Counted from the first letter of the stretch, positions 41,714-51,393 are shown. The stretch is DNA of 64,000 nucleotides from Dictyobacter alpinus (GCF_003967575.1 NZ_BIFT01000001.1:5518001-5582000), one strand, 5' to 3'. The notes: a model not told the origin generated them from the sequence alone. Program-made: numbers and translations.

Positions 41714-42277
41714 ATGAAACTAGAGATCGGCGTGGTTGCGCCACCTTTTGAGGTAGATGACATTTTTGGCGGGCACATCGATTTGCGTGCTTACAAGGGG
41801 AAGTCTGTGTTACTGTCGTTTTTGCGCAATGGAGGTTGTGCAATGTGTAATTTGCGCGTCCATCAGTTGATTATGCGTTATCCTGAGTTTCATGCACGTG
41901 GATTGGAGATGCTAGCCGTTTTTGAATCGCCGGTAACTAGTATCAAGCAATATGTGGTATCCAAACAAGATGTGCCTTTTCCCATTATTGCTGATCCGAG
42001 CGCGGCGCTCTATGATCTGTATGGCGTCGAGGTCTCGCAAGAGAAGACACAGGCCAGCGTGGCTCGTGTTGATACGCCAGAGATGCAGCAGAGGATTCAG
42101 GCTGCGGCGAGTATCGGTTATCAACTTATGCATGAAGAAGGCGCAAACTTCAATCGTATACCGGCCGATTTCCTGATTGGTCCTGATCAGCATATCCAGC
42201 TTGCCTTCTACTCCGATTTCATCGGTGAACATCTCTCCTTCGCGGAGATTGAAGGCGCTTTGAGTATCCATAAATAG
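41714..42277 (+). CDS. Peroxiredoxin-like (AhpC/TSA, redoxin fold) protein
   Basis: A 187-residue thioredoxin-fold protein. GVVAPPFEVDDIFGGHIDLRAYKGKSVLLSFLRNGGCAMC marks the family; the active site is CAMC rather than the T-x-x-C of typical peroxiredoxins, as in the 'peroxiredoxin-like' (PRX-like2) group. FPIIADPSAALYDLYGV and FLIGPDQHIQLAFYSD follow. It would reduce peroxides or act as a thiol reductase in the cytoplasm. AAGGA is 7 nt before the ATG. Its promoter carries the 66-bp palindrome and it converges with a MarR gene. Confidence 0.85.
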   Translation: MKLEIGVVAPPFEVDDIFGGHIDLRAYKGKSVLLSFLRNGGCAMCNLRVHQLIMRYPEFHARGLEMLAVFESPVTSIKQYVVSKQDVPFPIIADPSAALYDLYGVEVSQEKTQASVARVDTPEMQQRIQAAASIGYQLMHEEGANFNRIPADFLIGPDQHIQLAFYSDFIGEHLSFAEIEGALSIHK

Positions 42278-42325
42278 GTTTAAAGCAGAGCAATGTCGTG
42301 GCCGGGTGAAACTTTCTTTCATCCA

Positions 42326-42808
42326 TTATTCGATGATATCCTTTTCATCTTCAATATGGATCAGGAGATCAGTAAGCGTGTCGCGCAACTGATCGAAGCG
42401 TTCCTGGCCCAGGATGTCTATGAATTCGGTTTCGATTTCACCTTTGATCTCATAGGCATTCTGGAGGAAGCGCCAGCCAAGGTCCGTGAAGGTAACCAGG
42501 ACGGCACGGCGATCGGTAGGATCGGTAGTACTGATGAGATAGCCTTTTTCAACCAGGTCCGCAACTAAATGTCCGACGGCTTGCTTGGTGACCCCCATCC
42601 GTTTGGCTAGCACTGTGATGCGTGTGCCACCAGTATCGATATGTGGGAGGAGCGTAGTATGGGCCATACTCAGTCCAGGATGGCCGTGAGCCGCCAGTTT
42701 GCGCACTGATATGGCGACAAAGGCGCGATGTGCACGCCAGAAATAGCGGCCAATATTCTCCTGTCGTCGCTGTACCAAATCTTGATTCGGGCTCACTTCT
42801 TTGCTCAT
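42326..42808 (-). CDS. MarR-family transcriptional regulator
   Basis: A 160-residue winged-helix protein: RITVLAKRMGVTKQAVGHLVADLVEKGYL is the recognition region and TDPTDRRAVLVTFTDLG the wing. Start assignment is weak: ATG at 42808 has AGGAG 14 nt upstream, and an in-frame ATG at 42832 has none. It has no Cys, so it would sense a ligand rather than oxidation directly. It ends 48 nt from the end of the convergent peroxiredoxin gene, and the MarR-like half-sites in that gene's promoter make it the probable regulator. Confidence 0.8.
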   Translation of the reverse strand: MSKEVSPNQDLVQRRQENIGRYFWRAHRAFVAISVRKLAAHGHPGLSMAHTTLLPHIDTGGTRITVLAKRMGVTKQAVGHLVADLVEKGYLISTTDPTDRRAVLVTFTDLGWRFLQNAYEIKGEIETEFIDILGQERFDQLRDTLTDLLIHIEDEKDIIE

Positions 42809-42957
42809 ACTATATATATCTACTCCTGACATGTGGGATTTTACTGCATAGTATCGCACTTTTCCTTTATGGGCAAGGTTCCTGGGAAGGTTCAAAGCCA
42901 TAAATGTAGCTGTCAGGCTGCGTATCACAAAGTAAAGAGTGCATCGTTTAGATGTCA

Positions 42958-43012
42958 AAAGCCCCTCGATATAGCTGATATTTATGTGTTTCAGCGTATA
43001 TCAAGGGGCTTT
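42958..43012 (-). terminator. Terminator of the Thr-rich stress protein gene
   Basis: AAAGCCCCT at 42958 pairs with AGGGGCTTT at 43012, and the stem continues for about 20 bp with one mismatch and one bulge (GATATA/TATATC, GCTGA/TCAGC). On the minus strand TTTT follows. Confidence 0.7.
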
Positions 43013-43076
43013 ATAGTACTATCTTATCCTTTATGGGTAGGATAATGCATGAGTAAATCCTGCTTGTGAACCTTGA

Positions 43077-44846
43077 TTAATAGTATTGTTCGATACGGGA
43101 ATGTGTCTCTTTGAGTTCAGCATCGTTTTTTTGCAATTCAGCCTCGATTGCTTCCAATTGCTGCTTGACGGCCTGCAACTGCGTCTCATGTTCTTTGGCT
43201 GCCTGTAACTGAGTTTTAGACTCTTCTAGACGCCGCTGAGCATTTGTGAGGCGTTCCTGTAACAAGCGTAGCTTCTCGGCCTGCAGTGTTTGAGCTGTCG
43301 CGGTCGGAGAGGTCTGCTCCGTTGCTGGCGTAAACTGATCAGTGGTATTGACAGGAGTCGATTGTTCAGCCAAGGTGCTCTCAGTATTAGCCGCGCCAGT
43401 GGTCTCTAAAGGAGTGTCCTGCTCTGTCGTGTATGCTGTCGGTGTAGTGGTATCTAGCGTGGTCGCAGGTGTCACATCGGCCTGGTTTGTGTAATCAGCG
43501 TTGCTGGTTTCCGTCTCAGCTGGAGTGGTGTACTCAGAGCTGTTTGCATGATCAGCAGCGCTGGTTTCTGTCTCGGCAGGAGTTACGTACTCAGTGCTGT
43601 TGTTGTGATCAGCGGCGTCAGCGTCAGTTGAAGTGGTATACTCATTGGCGTTGGTATGATCAGCGGCGCTGGTATCAACATCAGTAGGGGTGGTGTACTC
43701 AGTACTGTCTGTATGATTAGTGGTACTGGTCTCAGCATCAGCCGGAGTTGTATCAGTGTTTGTGTGATCGATAGTGCTGGTCTCCGTTTCGTCTGGGGTT
43801 GTTGTATCAAAGGTTGTGTGATCGGCCGGGGTATACTCTGAAGTGCTGTTTGCGGGCTGATCTTGTTGATAGTCCGAGGTATTGTGAGCGTGCGCAGTGG
43901 TGGTATCTGGAGTAGCTGCATAATCATTTGAGGTATTATCGGCTCCATCCTCGTAGGTTGCAGAAGCTGGATGTACATCGGAGGTATTCTCATCTGCATA
44001 TGTACTATCCTGCGCGACCTGATACTCCTCGGCTACTTGCTCCTCAGAGGTAGTGGAATTATCATGAGCGTTATATGCAAAAGATTGTGTTGGTTCATCC
44101 TCGATGGAAGGCTGCTCTGAACCCTGATAATCTGAGGCGGTATCTGGCTGGAAGGCTGGATGTTTCTGCGTTGTTTGTTCGTAATCGTCAGAAGTATTAT
44201 TGGGTTCGGTCTGGTACTCGTCTTTTGTTACTGGTTCAGTAGTAGCTGTACCATCATCTGGAAGATCCTGATTATCGATGGTGTGCTCGGTTGCTGCTAC
44301 GTTATCCTGTGTGTTGTATGTATCATTGTCAGCATAACCTGATACTACTGGCTGCTCGGTTGTTGCTGAAGTATATCGAGGCTGAGTGGTTTCACCCCAG
44401 GTAGAAGATGCTGGCTGCTGAGCATAGTCAGAGGTTGTTGACTGTGCGTAGTCAGCAGATTGTTGTGAATAATTGGTGGTTGCTGGCTGAGTATTATAGA
44501 TGCCATAGGCACCGTATTGGTGGAAAATGGTTAAAGCTTCCTGTTCACGATTCAAGGAATTTACGACTAAGACGATATTGCCATTGTCATATTCATTAGA
44601 ATAATAGCGGGCTTCCTCATTTGAAAGGCCCATCGCGGTAAGATTGTTCACAAGGTTGCCAGAGTCAGCGTTAGTACCTGTAAAGAGGTTCTTGAGCTCA
44701 TTAAAAAAGCTTCCGGAGCTACCAGGAACTGAGTAACTAAGTTGATCTTGATTAAATCCAGCTCTGTAAAAAGCCTCTATTGCCTGTTCGGCGGCGGAAC
44801 GGTCTCTGAAAACGCCTACTACTGCAGGAGATGGTGTAACTGACAT
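43077..44846 (-). CDS. YflT-like stress-domain protein with Thr/Glu-rich repeats and coiled coil
   Basis: A 589-residue protein in three parts. Residues 1-115 (VVGVFRDRSAAEQAIEAFYRAGFNQDQLSYSV, LTAMGLSNEEARYYSNEYDNGNIVLVV) are a heat/general-stress YflT/DUF-type domain. Residues 120-500 are a disordered, very acidic stretch rich in Thr, Ser, Glu, Asp, Asn and Gln, with repeats of about 17 residues such as AETETSAADHANSSEYTTP between about 370 and 450. Residues 515-589 form a coiled coil (LQAEKLRLLQERLTNAQRRL). No signal peptide or membrane helix. Possibly a cytoplasmic stress or condensate-like protein. GGAGG precedes the ATG. Confidence 0.7.
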   Translation of the reverse strand: MSVTPSPAVVGVFRDRSAAEQAIEAFYRAGFNQDQLSYSVPGSSGSFFNELKNLFTGTNADSGNLVNNLTAMGLSNEEARYYSNEYDNGNIVLVVNSLNREQEALTIFHQYGAYGIYNTQPATTNYSQQSADYAQSTTSDYAQQPASSTWGETTQPRYTSATTEQPVVSGYADNDTYNTQDNVAATEHTIDNQDLPDDGTATTEPVTKDEYQTEPNNTSDDYEQTTQKHPAFQPDTASDYQGSEQPSIEDEPTQSFAYNAHDNSTTSEEQVAEEYQVAQDSTYADENTSDVHPASATYEDGADNTSNDYAATPDTTTAHAHNTSDYQQDQPANSTSEYTPADHTTFDTTTPDETETSTIDHTNTDTTPADAETSTTNHTDSTEYTTPTDVDTSAADHTNANEYTTSTDADAADHNNSTEYVTPAETETSAADHANSSEYTTPAETETSNADYTNQADVTPATTLDTTTPTAYTTEQDTPLETTGAANTESTLAEQSTPVNTTDQFTPATEQTSPTATAQTLQAEKLRLLQERLTNAQRRLEESKTQLQAAKEHETQLQAVKQQLEAIEAELQKNDAELKETHSRIEQYY

Positions 44847-45273
44847 AGTGTTCGCTCCTCCGATGGAATCTTATTCATAAATTTTGACGGTTTTGAGATA
44901 ATTTCATAAGGCACATTACTTTGTGCCCCTCTCTTTTTTTACGGGGTTAACTGAAAAATAGATGCAAGATACTCGATGAATAATATGTTGGTAGATTTCC
45001 AAGTCCATGGTAAATTTCCTGGGACTCTTGACTGGTGAAGATTGCTTTGTCCTCAAAGTCTACCTTCCCGCTATCGAGCAGACGATCAAGCTGATCGATA
45101 GTTTCCTTTTGTATGGTTCAACAACGACCACTAATTATTCAATCAACGCCTGTTCCTCTTAGCCAGCCACCTCTACCAGAGGACTCATCGCTTGAGTAAG
45201 TCAGCACCTTTCGATGTTGTTTCAACGATCATGTCAGACGGAATACCAGCGTAGACACGTTGAGCGAACCATC
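44847..45273. other. Intergenic region before the 70-bp hairpin
   Basis: About 430 nt with no complete gene. On the minus strand a short frame ending at 45185 (WFAQRVYAGIPSDMIVE) reads like the end of a lost gene. Composition changes from AT-rich to mixed near 45,000. Confidence 0.35.
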
Positions 45274-45343
45274 CACCGGTCACATATGTTTGGAATGGTT
45301 CGTCATAGGAGTGACGAACCATTCCAAACATATGTGACCGGTG
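45274..45343. repeat. Perfect 70-bp inverted repeat before the DUF1801 gene
   Basis: Arms of 32 bp (first part CACCGGTCACATATGTTTGG, last part GGTTCGTCA) with loop TAGGAG. No mismatch. It ends 45 nt before the DUF1801 start codon. On RNA it would form a very stable hairpin; on DNA a cruciform or operator. Confidence 0.8.
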
Positions 45344-45388
45344 AAAAACATGATGAAAATCAAAGCAAGGCAACATGAGGAGGTTTTT

Positions 45389-45877
45389 ATGAGCCAAACC
45401 GAAAAAGAGGGTATGCAGGAGTCTGTCAAGAGTACCGCTGCGTTCAACAAGAAGTCCAGGGGATTCACAGATGAGGAACGAGCCGCGATGAAGGAGCGCG
45501 CCAAAGAGCTGAAGGAGGAAGAGCGCGCGAGCAGGAACAAGCAGCAAGGGGAAAGCGACGTGCTCGCGAAGATCGCCGAGCTGCCAGAATCAGAGCGCGT
45601 TATGGCTACGCGGCTGCATGAGATCATCAAAACTAGTGCCCCAGTCCTCTCGCCAAAAACCTGGTATGGGATGCCAGCATATGCCAGGGACGGCAAGATC
45701 GTTTGCTTCTTCCAAAGCGCGCAGAAGTTCAACACAAGATATGCGACGCTCGGCTTTAGCGACATGGCGGCCCTAGATGAAGGCGTCATGTGGCCAACCT
45801 CCTTCGCGCTGACGGAGTTGACCGAAGCATCAGAGGCGAGGATCAGCGCGTTGGTGAAGAAAGCAGTGAGCTCATAG
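45389..45877 (+). CDS. DUF1801-family protein (YdhG-like)
   Basis: A 162-residue protein. The N-terminal, highly charged part has the recurrent GFTDEERAAMKERAKELKEEER box, and the C-terminal part (RLHEIIKTSAPVLSPKTWYGMPAYARDGKIVCFFQSA, RYATLGFSDMAALDEGVMWPTSFAL) is the DUF1801 fold, related to iron-chaperone-like Fra proteins. The function is not known. GAGGAGG lies directly upstream of the ATG at 45389. Confidence 0.8.
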   Translation: MSQTEKEGMQESVKSTAAFNKKSRGFTDEERAAMKERAKELKEEERASRNKQQGESDVLAKIAELPESERVMATRLHEIIKTSAPVLSPKTWYGMPAYARDGKIVCFFQSAQKFNTRYATLGFSDMAALDEGVMWPTSFALTELTEASEARISALVKKAVSS

Positions 45878-45946
45878 CGAAGCCCTGCGCTTCGATCTAC
45901 TCTGTATTTACACGCTAACAATTTTGAAGCGGGAAAAAAGCTAACT

Positions 45947-48900
45947 TTACAGTGATGGAGGCAATTCTGGTACAGTCTCTTTGCTAGCTTGATCTACTGC
46001 CCCAAGCGAAAGGAGCATTGCTCTATGTGTCTCCGTCAGCCCCTCTGCCCCTGTAATATCCAACTGTGCATAGGGAAGATCAGCCTTGAGTGTTTCGAAG
46101 CATTCCCCTGTTGGAATACTCCAGCAACGGATCGCTTCATCCTGGCCACCACTGATGATGGTCGCTTCGTCATAACCAAAGATGACAGTTTGAACACTTT
46201 GAGTATGACCACGAAAGGTTTGTAGGCAGCGCCCATCGTGGCTCTGCCACCGTTTGACAGTTTGATCTGCACTGCCACTGATGAGAAATCTTCCGTCCTC
46301 ATTAAACGCGACCGAGTAGACTTGACTACTATGTCCTTGCAGGGTAACAGAACACGTCATAGTAGAAACCTCCCAGAGCTTAATGGTTGTATCCCCACTG
46401 CCGCTGGCCAGTCGTCTCCCATCTGGGCTACACGTGACTGAACGAACAACGCTGCTATGTCCATGCATGACGCTAATGCATTTGCCAGTCTCTATCTCCC
46501 ATAATCGTATCGTCTGATCACCACTCCCACTGACTAGTGTCTTGCCATCGGGATGAAAGGCGAGGGAGGTCACCCATCCTCTGTGCCCTTCTAACACGAG
46601 AAGACACTGACCAGTCTCAACGCTCCACAGCCGGATCGTCTGGTCAGAACTGCCACTAGCCAGCAGTAAGCCATCAGCACTGAATGCGCAAGCCCAGACA
46701 GGAGAGGTATGTCCCGACAAGACCCGTATGCATTGACCCGTACTAGCCCAAAGTCGAACCGTTTGATCCTGGCTTCCGCTGGCGAGAAGCGTTGAGTGAG
46801 GATGGAATGCCACGGAGGTTACCCAATCGGTATGACCACGGAGCCGTTGCAGTAATCGTCCTCCTCTCACATCCCACAGATAGACAAATCTATCACCGTG
46901 GCTACTAGCCAGCAGTCCGTTCACATCGCTATAACTGAGAGACCAAACTGGATGAGTTTCTCCTTGCAAGGTGAGAAGGTTCTGCCCTTGATCTAAATCC
47001 CAGAATCGGATTGATTCATCATAGCCGCCACTAGCGAGAAGTTGTCTGGTAGGATGAAAGGCTACGGAGCGAATAAGACTCCCATGGCCACGTAAGGTGG
47101 TATGGCAGTGCCTCGTTGTTGTGTCCCACAGCTTGATCGTCGTATCTCCACTGCCACTGGCCAGCATCTGCCCATCCGGGCTGAAGGCCACTGTCCAGAC
47201 CGTTTCTGTATGCTGCTGTAGTGTTGCAATACACTGCTGTGATGAGATATTCCACAGCCGCACGCTGCAATCGCCGCTACCACTGGCCAGCATCTGCCCA
47301 TCAGGATGAAAGGCTATTGCCCAGATCGGTTTGTGATGGGCTTGGAGAGTGGAGAAGCAGCGGAATGTCGTCACATCCCAGAGTCTTACACTCCCATCTC
47401 CGCTGCCACTGGCTAGCATCTGCCCATTGGGATGGAAGACGACAGACCAGACGGCGTCACTATGACCCAAAAATGTGGTCAGGCACGTTCCCATCTCGAC
47501 ATCCCACAAGCGTATACTCCGATCACTACTCGCGCTGGCCAGAATCCGTCCATCAGGACTGAAAGCCACCGCGGCAATCCAATCTGTGTGTTCTCTTAAC
47601 GTATGTAGACACACGCGCCTCTGCACGTCCCATAACGTAATACTATGATCCCCACTTCCCAGAGCCAGTAAGCGACCATCACGACTAAACGTGACTGCTG
47701 TCACCCAATCTCGATGCGTATTAATAGTCCAGGCAAGACTTCCATCTGCGACACGCCACATTCGCCCTTCCTCTCCAGGCGTTCCTGTCCCTGCGACCAT
47801 CCATGTCCCATCAGGGCTGAATGCGATGCTCTGAATCGTACTGAAGCGTTCCAGCCAGCGTGTACGCCCCAGGTCCGCATATGCGAAGGTACATCTCCGC
47901 ACATCAACCAGCCGTAGATCTGCTTGCCAGAGCGTGAGATGGGAGAAATCATACTCACTCAGATTACTGTCCAACTGCGCAAGCAGATGGAGGATCGTGC
48001 TGGCTGCATATCCCGGAGCACGCGGTCCCAACTCTCGCAAACGAGCAAGTAGCATATGAAATTGCTGCTGCAGACCCCTTTTTCCTAGAGCTTCCAACAG
48101 TTGTTGAAGGAGAGGTGTGAGAATCAGCCGCAGCTGATTCTTGCGCACTGAATCGCTCGCCTGCGCCTGTAGCAATGCATAACGTTGCAGCATTGTCAAT
48201 TCCCCTGCCTCAATCTCCTGGCAGATCTGCCTGAGTAAATGATCGGTCACATACTCCCCAATGACTGGTTGTAGCTGGAACTGTGCTCTCCCTCTATCTC
48301 CTTCGACCCATGCTCGCCGTCGAAGGAGAGAATCTATAATCTCTACGACCATCTCACGGGAAGGAGACGGTATTAGATTCGAGAGCAGCTCCTCCAACGA
48401 CACCCGCGTTCGCCCAAGCGCGAGCCAGTACAAAATAGCCTGTTCCAATGGGGCCATGCGCTCAAACTGCTGAGCCAGTAGCTCACGGATATGCCCAAAG
48501 AGCAAGGCGCCATGGGCAATAAACGTGGCACTCTCGCCTCCAAATACCTCCCGTATGGTGCCACATACCAGGCGGAGTGCAAGAGGATTACCAACATACC
48601 TCTCTGCCAGGGCGTCCAGCGTCTCCTGCGCTCCAACGATCTGCTCCTGGCACAAAAGTGCGCGACTTTCTTCTGGTTTGAGGCCAGCCAGGTAAAGCGT
48701 ATGCACTTGAGAACCTTTCGCCTCCAAATAGTGAACTTCCCTCGGTGTTTCACGGCTGGTTAACACGACACAACTCCGATGCGGTGTTTCTCCAAGCAGG
48801 AGCAGGAAACGAGCGTATCCCTCGTAGCCTGTTTGATATGCACCAGCATAGCTTCCGGTTTGTATCAACGTTTCCGCATTATCGAGGATGAGCAAGCATC

Positions 48901-49630
48901 GTCGCGTTTGCAGGACCTTGAGCAATCGACGAAGCGCGTGCTCCTCGTCGAACGTGGCATCTTCGTGTCGATCCTCTTGTAGCTCAAGGAGACAGTTTGT
49001 AAGCAATTCCTCCAGCAGGGGAGCTGCGTGAAGCGCCTGCCAGGTGGCCGCTTCAAAGGAAGGTGCTAGATGCTGCATTAGTGCACCCGCAAGTGCTGTT
49101 TTGCCGACTCCTCCCATGCCCACAATCGCTAGTAAACGCGAGTGCCCTCCAACAATCCAGTGCGAGAGTTGTTCTAATTCAGCCGTTCGTCCGTAAAAAG
49201 GATGAGGCGCATAGTCCACCTGTTGGGGACGAGATGTTATTGCTTGTGTGGTGCTTTTAGTCTTGAATTGAGCCAAGTCGCCTGCGTCCGGGGCTTGGAT
49301 GAGATGTTCCTGCTCAAAAAGCACATCCCTCACCCACTCCTTCTCGAACAAAGGCTTGCGATGTGCATGTGGATTCTGCGATGAGTTCCAGAGATCTTCT
49401 GCTTCCTCTACCTCTTTTCCTGTGGTAAATGTCCCCTCCTGTACATAAATACGTATGAGCTTTTTGAGATGTTCGGTTGAAGGAGAACCAGCCCCGCTTT
49501 CCCATCGTTGAATCGCTCGCGTGGCGACAGAAAGGCGGGCAGCAAGTGTCGCTTGTGTCAACCCTGTTTGGGTACGTAACGCGAGGAGCCTGAGCCCAAA
49601 TTGATAGTTGTTGACTTTGTAATGCCTCAT
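45947..49630 (-). CDS. XRE-HTH / NB-ARC / WD40 signalling protein
   Basis: A 1,227-residue STAND-type protein. XRE helix-turn-helix (about 10-65; LTQATLAARLSVATRAIQRWESG), NB-ARC ATPase with Walker A GMGGVGKT (about 171-178), Walker B CLLILDNAE, ARC helix GNPLALRLVCG, a winged helix, a short pentapeptide-like stretch (FSHLTLWQADLRLVDVRRC), then 14 WD40 repeats (about 610-1190; e.g. FSPDGQMLASGSGDTTIKLWD), enough for two seven-bladed propellers. It is the same design as the NB-ARC/TPR protein, with a different sensor. ATG at 49630 has AGGAG 11 nt upstream. Alone in its transcription unit. Confidence 0.85.
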   Translation of the reverse strand: MRHYKVNNYQFGLRLLALRTQTGLTQATLAARLSVATRAIQRWESGAGSPSTEHLKKLIRIYVQEGTFTTGKEVEEAEDLWNSSQNPHAHRKPLFEKEWVRDVLFEQEHLIQAPDAGDLAQFKTKSTTQAITSRPQQVDYAPHPFYGRTAELEQLSHWIVGGHSRLLAIVGMGGVGKTALAGALMQHLAPSFEAATWQALHAAPLLEELLTNCLLELQEDRHEDATFDEEHALRRLLKVLQTRRCLLILDNAETLIQTGSYAGAYQTGYEGYARFLLLLGETPHRSCVVLTSRETPREVHYLEAKGSQVHTLYLAGLKPEESRALLCQEQIVGAQETLDALAERYVGNPLALRLVCGTIREVFGGESATFIAHGALLFGHIRELLAQQFERMAPLEQAILYWLALGRTRVSLEELLSNLIPSPSREMVVEIIDSLLRRRAWVEGDRGRAQFQLQPVIGEYVTDHLLRQICQEIEAGELTMLQRYALLQAQASDSVRKNQLRLILTPLLQQLLEALGKRGLQQQFHMLLARLRELGPRAPGYAASTILHLLAQLDSNLSEYDFSHLTLWQADLRLVDVRRCTFAYADLGRTRWLERFSTIQSIAFSPDGTWMVAGTGTPGEEGRMWRVADGSLAWTINTHRDWVTAVTFSRDGRLLALGSGDHSITLWDVQRRVCLHTLREHTDWIAAVAFSPDGRILASASSDRSIRLWDVEMGTCLTTFLGHSDAVWSVVFHPNGQMLASGSGDGSVRLWDVTTFRCFSTLQAHHKPIWAIAFHPDGQMLASGSGDCSVRLWNISSQQCIATLQQHTETVWTVAFSPDGQMLASGSGDTTIKLWDTTTRHCHTTLRGHGSLIRSVAFHPTRQLLASGGYDESIRFWDLDQGQNLLTLQGETHPVWSLSYSDVNGLLASSHGDRFVYLWDVRGGRLLQRLRGHTDWVTSVAFHPHSTLLASGSQDQTVRLWASTGQCIRVLSGHTSPVWACAFSADGLLLASGSSDQTIRLWSVETGQCLLVLEGHRGWVTSLAFHPDGKTLVSGSGDQTIRLWEIETGKCISVMHGHSSVVRSVTCSPDGRRLASGSGDTTIKLWEVSTMTCSVTLQGHSSQVYSVAFNEDGRFLISGSADQTVKRWQSHDGRCLQTFRGHTQSVQTVIFGYDEATIISGGQDEAIRCWSIPTGECFETLKADLPYAQLDITGAEGLTETHRAMLLSLGAVDQASKETVPELPPSL

Positions 49631-49935
49631 CTTCTTGTATACTCCTGGCAATTGATTCGTCATCTCTTGAAAGACCGATGCAACACGATGCAACACGATG
49701 CCAAAAGCTGACGGTAGGCTCGATGACACGATCATCGCTTTTCAAGTAAACTTGCAGTGAAAAGATACAACATCTCTTCTGCCCATCAGTTGGAGTGCAT
49801 CGCGACGTTTTTTCTCTATCGTAGCATGGGGGAGCCCGCTAGCACAATGGTCGCTGCTATTTGCTTCCCACGCGTGCTGGAGCGTATGGTCTTACTAGCC
49901 TGCACTTTTTTCAGCATATACAAGGAGTTTTTTTG

Positions 49936-50964
49936 ATGAGTAATATCGCTTCTGTCTTACGAACGCCAAATGAACATGGACAACAATTCACTGCTCTGGA
50001 CGCCTATCGGCCTATTCCTCCAGCAGCCCAAGGCTCGCTGTACCTGCCTGACCGTCTGGCGAAAGGCTATCATGTCCAGGAACTCAATGATGGGGTATAT
50101 TGGGTCAGCCAGGGGTGGTACGATGCTGGCTTTATCGTGACCGGCTCCGGTGTCGTCGTGCTTGATGCTCCTCCCAATCTTGGAGAGCTTATGCTTTCGG
50201 CTATTGAAGAGGTTACTGATGAGCCGGTGACTCATGTTGTCTACAGTCATTGGCATGCCGATCATATAGGGGCTGCGTCGATCTTTGGAAATAATGTCGT
50301 CCGTATTGCCCATGACCTGACACGTCAGGAGCTCGAACGATTTCCCGATCCCCAGCGGCCTTTGCCCACGGAAACCTTTACCGATCATGCGGTTCTTGAT
50401 GTGGGAGGTGTCCGCCTGGAACTTTCCTATAAAGGCATGAATCATGCATCAGGAAACATCTTCACCTATGCTCCTGCCCAACGTGTGCTGATGGCAGTTG
50501 ATATCATCTGTCCTGGATGGGTCCCATTCCGAAACCTCTTCATGGCGGAGAATATTCACGGATTTCTGCAAGCGCACGATCAGATTCTAGATTACGACTT
50601 TGATCATCTCATCACAGGGCATCTGACACGTACTGGCACAAAGGAAGACGTGGAGACGCAACGTGAGTACATGTTTACACTGCGTGATATTGCGGCTCAA
50701 GCGTTGGTAGAGGTTGATCTTGCACACATCATTGATTCAGTGGGCATTAGCCATTCCTGGGTGTTGTTTGATAGTTATATCAACGAACTGGTGCGTCTCA
50801 CCACTGATCGCCTCCTTAACACCAAAACAGCAACGGGCCAAACCTGGACAGAGCGTCTTGCGGGAGCTGATCTTTGGAGTCATCAACATGCTTTTTCTAT
50901 GATTCAGGGACATCGTCTGGAAAGTTCGCAACCTATAGTACGTCGTACACCTCTGAGTGAATGA
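49936..50964 (+). CDS. MBL-fold metallo-hydrolase
   Basis: A 342-residue cytoplasmic protein. The zinc motif is SHWHADHIGAA (H-x-H-x-D-H), with GMNHASGN supplying the next His, the bridging Asp in LMAVDIICPG and the last His in LITGHLTRTG. The tail after about 240 is helical and extra to the basic fold, as in the 'SHWHADH' alkylsulfatase/quorum-quenching-like group. AAGGAG is 8 nt before the ATG. Substrate unknown. Confidence 0.85.
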   Translation: MSNIASVLRTPNEHGQQFTALDAYRPIPPAAQGSLYLPDRLAKGYHVQELNDGVYWVSQGWYDAGFIVTGSGVVVLDAPPNLGELMLSAIEEVTDEPVTHVVYSHWHADHIGAASIFGNNVVRIAHDLTRQELERFPDPQRPLPTETFTDHAVLDVGGVRLELSYKGMNHASGNIFTYAPAQRVLMAVDIICPGWVPFRNLFMAENIHGFLQAHDQILDYDFDHLITGHLTRTGTKEDVETQREYMFTLRDIAAQALVEVDLAHIIDSVGISHSWVLFDSYINELVRLTTDRLLNTKTATGQTWTERLAGADLWSHQHAFSMIQGHRLESSQPIVRRTPLSE

Positions 50965-51179
50965 GTGTAGTTTCCCTCGAAATCGCCGAAGGGGTAAAAT
51001 CAGCGTGTGCGTTCTCACTCTTCGCAAGCGTCCCGGTTCTCGGGATAAGCCTTTTAGCGAGGTAGAGAAACGCTATTCAAGTAGCTCCGACCCTTTGCAA
51101 TTGGGGTGAGGAGTAGTGAGTATCGCAGTCTACCCTGGACGGCAAGCCGTTCGAACGGATGACTGATGGGCACATTTGT

Positions 51180-51290
51180 CATCACTTTAAGATACTGTAT
51201 ACGCCTGAAGGAGGATATTATACATGTCTTTGCTCTCGGAGGCACGGGCTATCTCGGCAATGGATTAGTGAATGGCCGGGGATGAGAGAA
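51180..51290 (+). pseudogene. Fragment of an NmrA/SDR-type NAD(P)-binding gene
   Basis: One frame reads HVFALGGTGYLGNGLVN, the glycine-rich nucleotide loop (G-G-T-G-x-L-G) that opens NmrA-like and extended SDR proteins, behind a GGAGG at about 51210. The frame stops a few codons later where the hairpin repeat at 51291 begins, so the gene has been cut off after its first strand-helix unit. Confidence 0.5.
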
Positions 51291-51356
51291 GAGAGGCAAG
51301 CAGAGGACCTGGGACACAGGAGAGGTACCGAGACGGTGCCTCTCCTGTGTGACATC
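51291..51356. repeat. Hairpin repeat shared with the TniB-type transposon (solo copy)
   Basis: GAGGCAAGCAGAG, 10 variable bases, then ACAGGAGAGG ... GGTGCCTCTCCT line up without a gap with 63,320-63,376 behind the TniB-like gene. The hairpin arms here are ACACAGGAGAGG (51314-51325) and CCTCTCCTGTGT (51339-51350). Confidence 0.6.
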
Positions 51357-51393
51357 CAACGGTTGCAGAAAAATTGGGGGATGACTCATGAGT

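Noticed and set aside
43469..44599. Plus-strand Cys/Trp-rich frames across the Thr-rich gene
   Set aside because: They are the reverse reading of codons for Thr, Ser, Asp and Glu repeats; the minus-strand protein has folded ends and a ribosome site.
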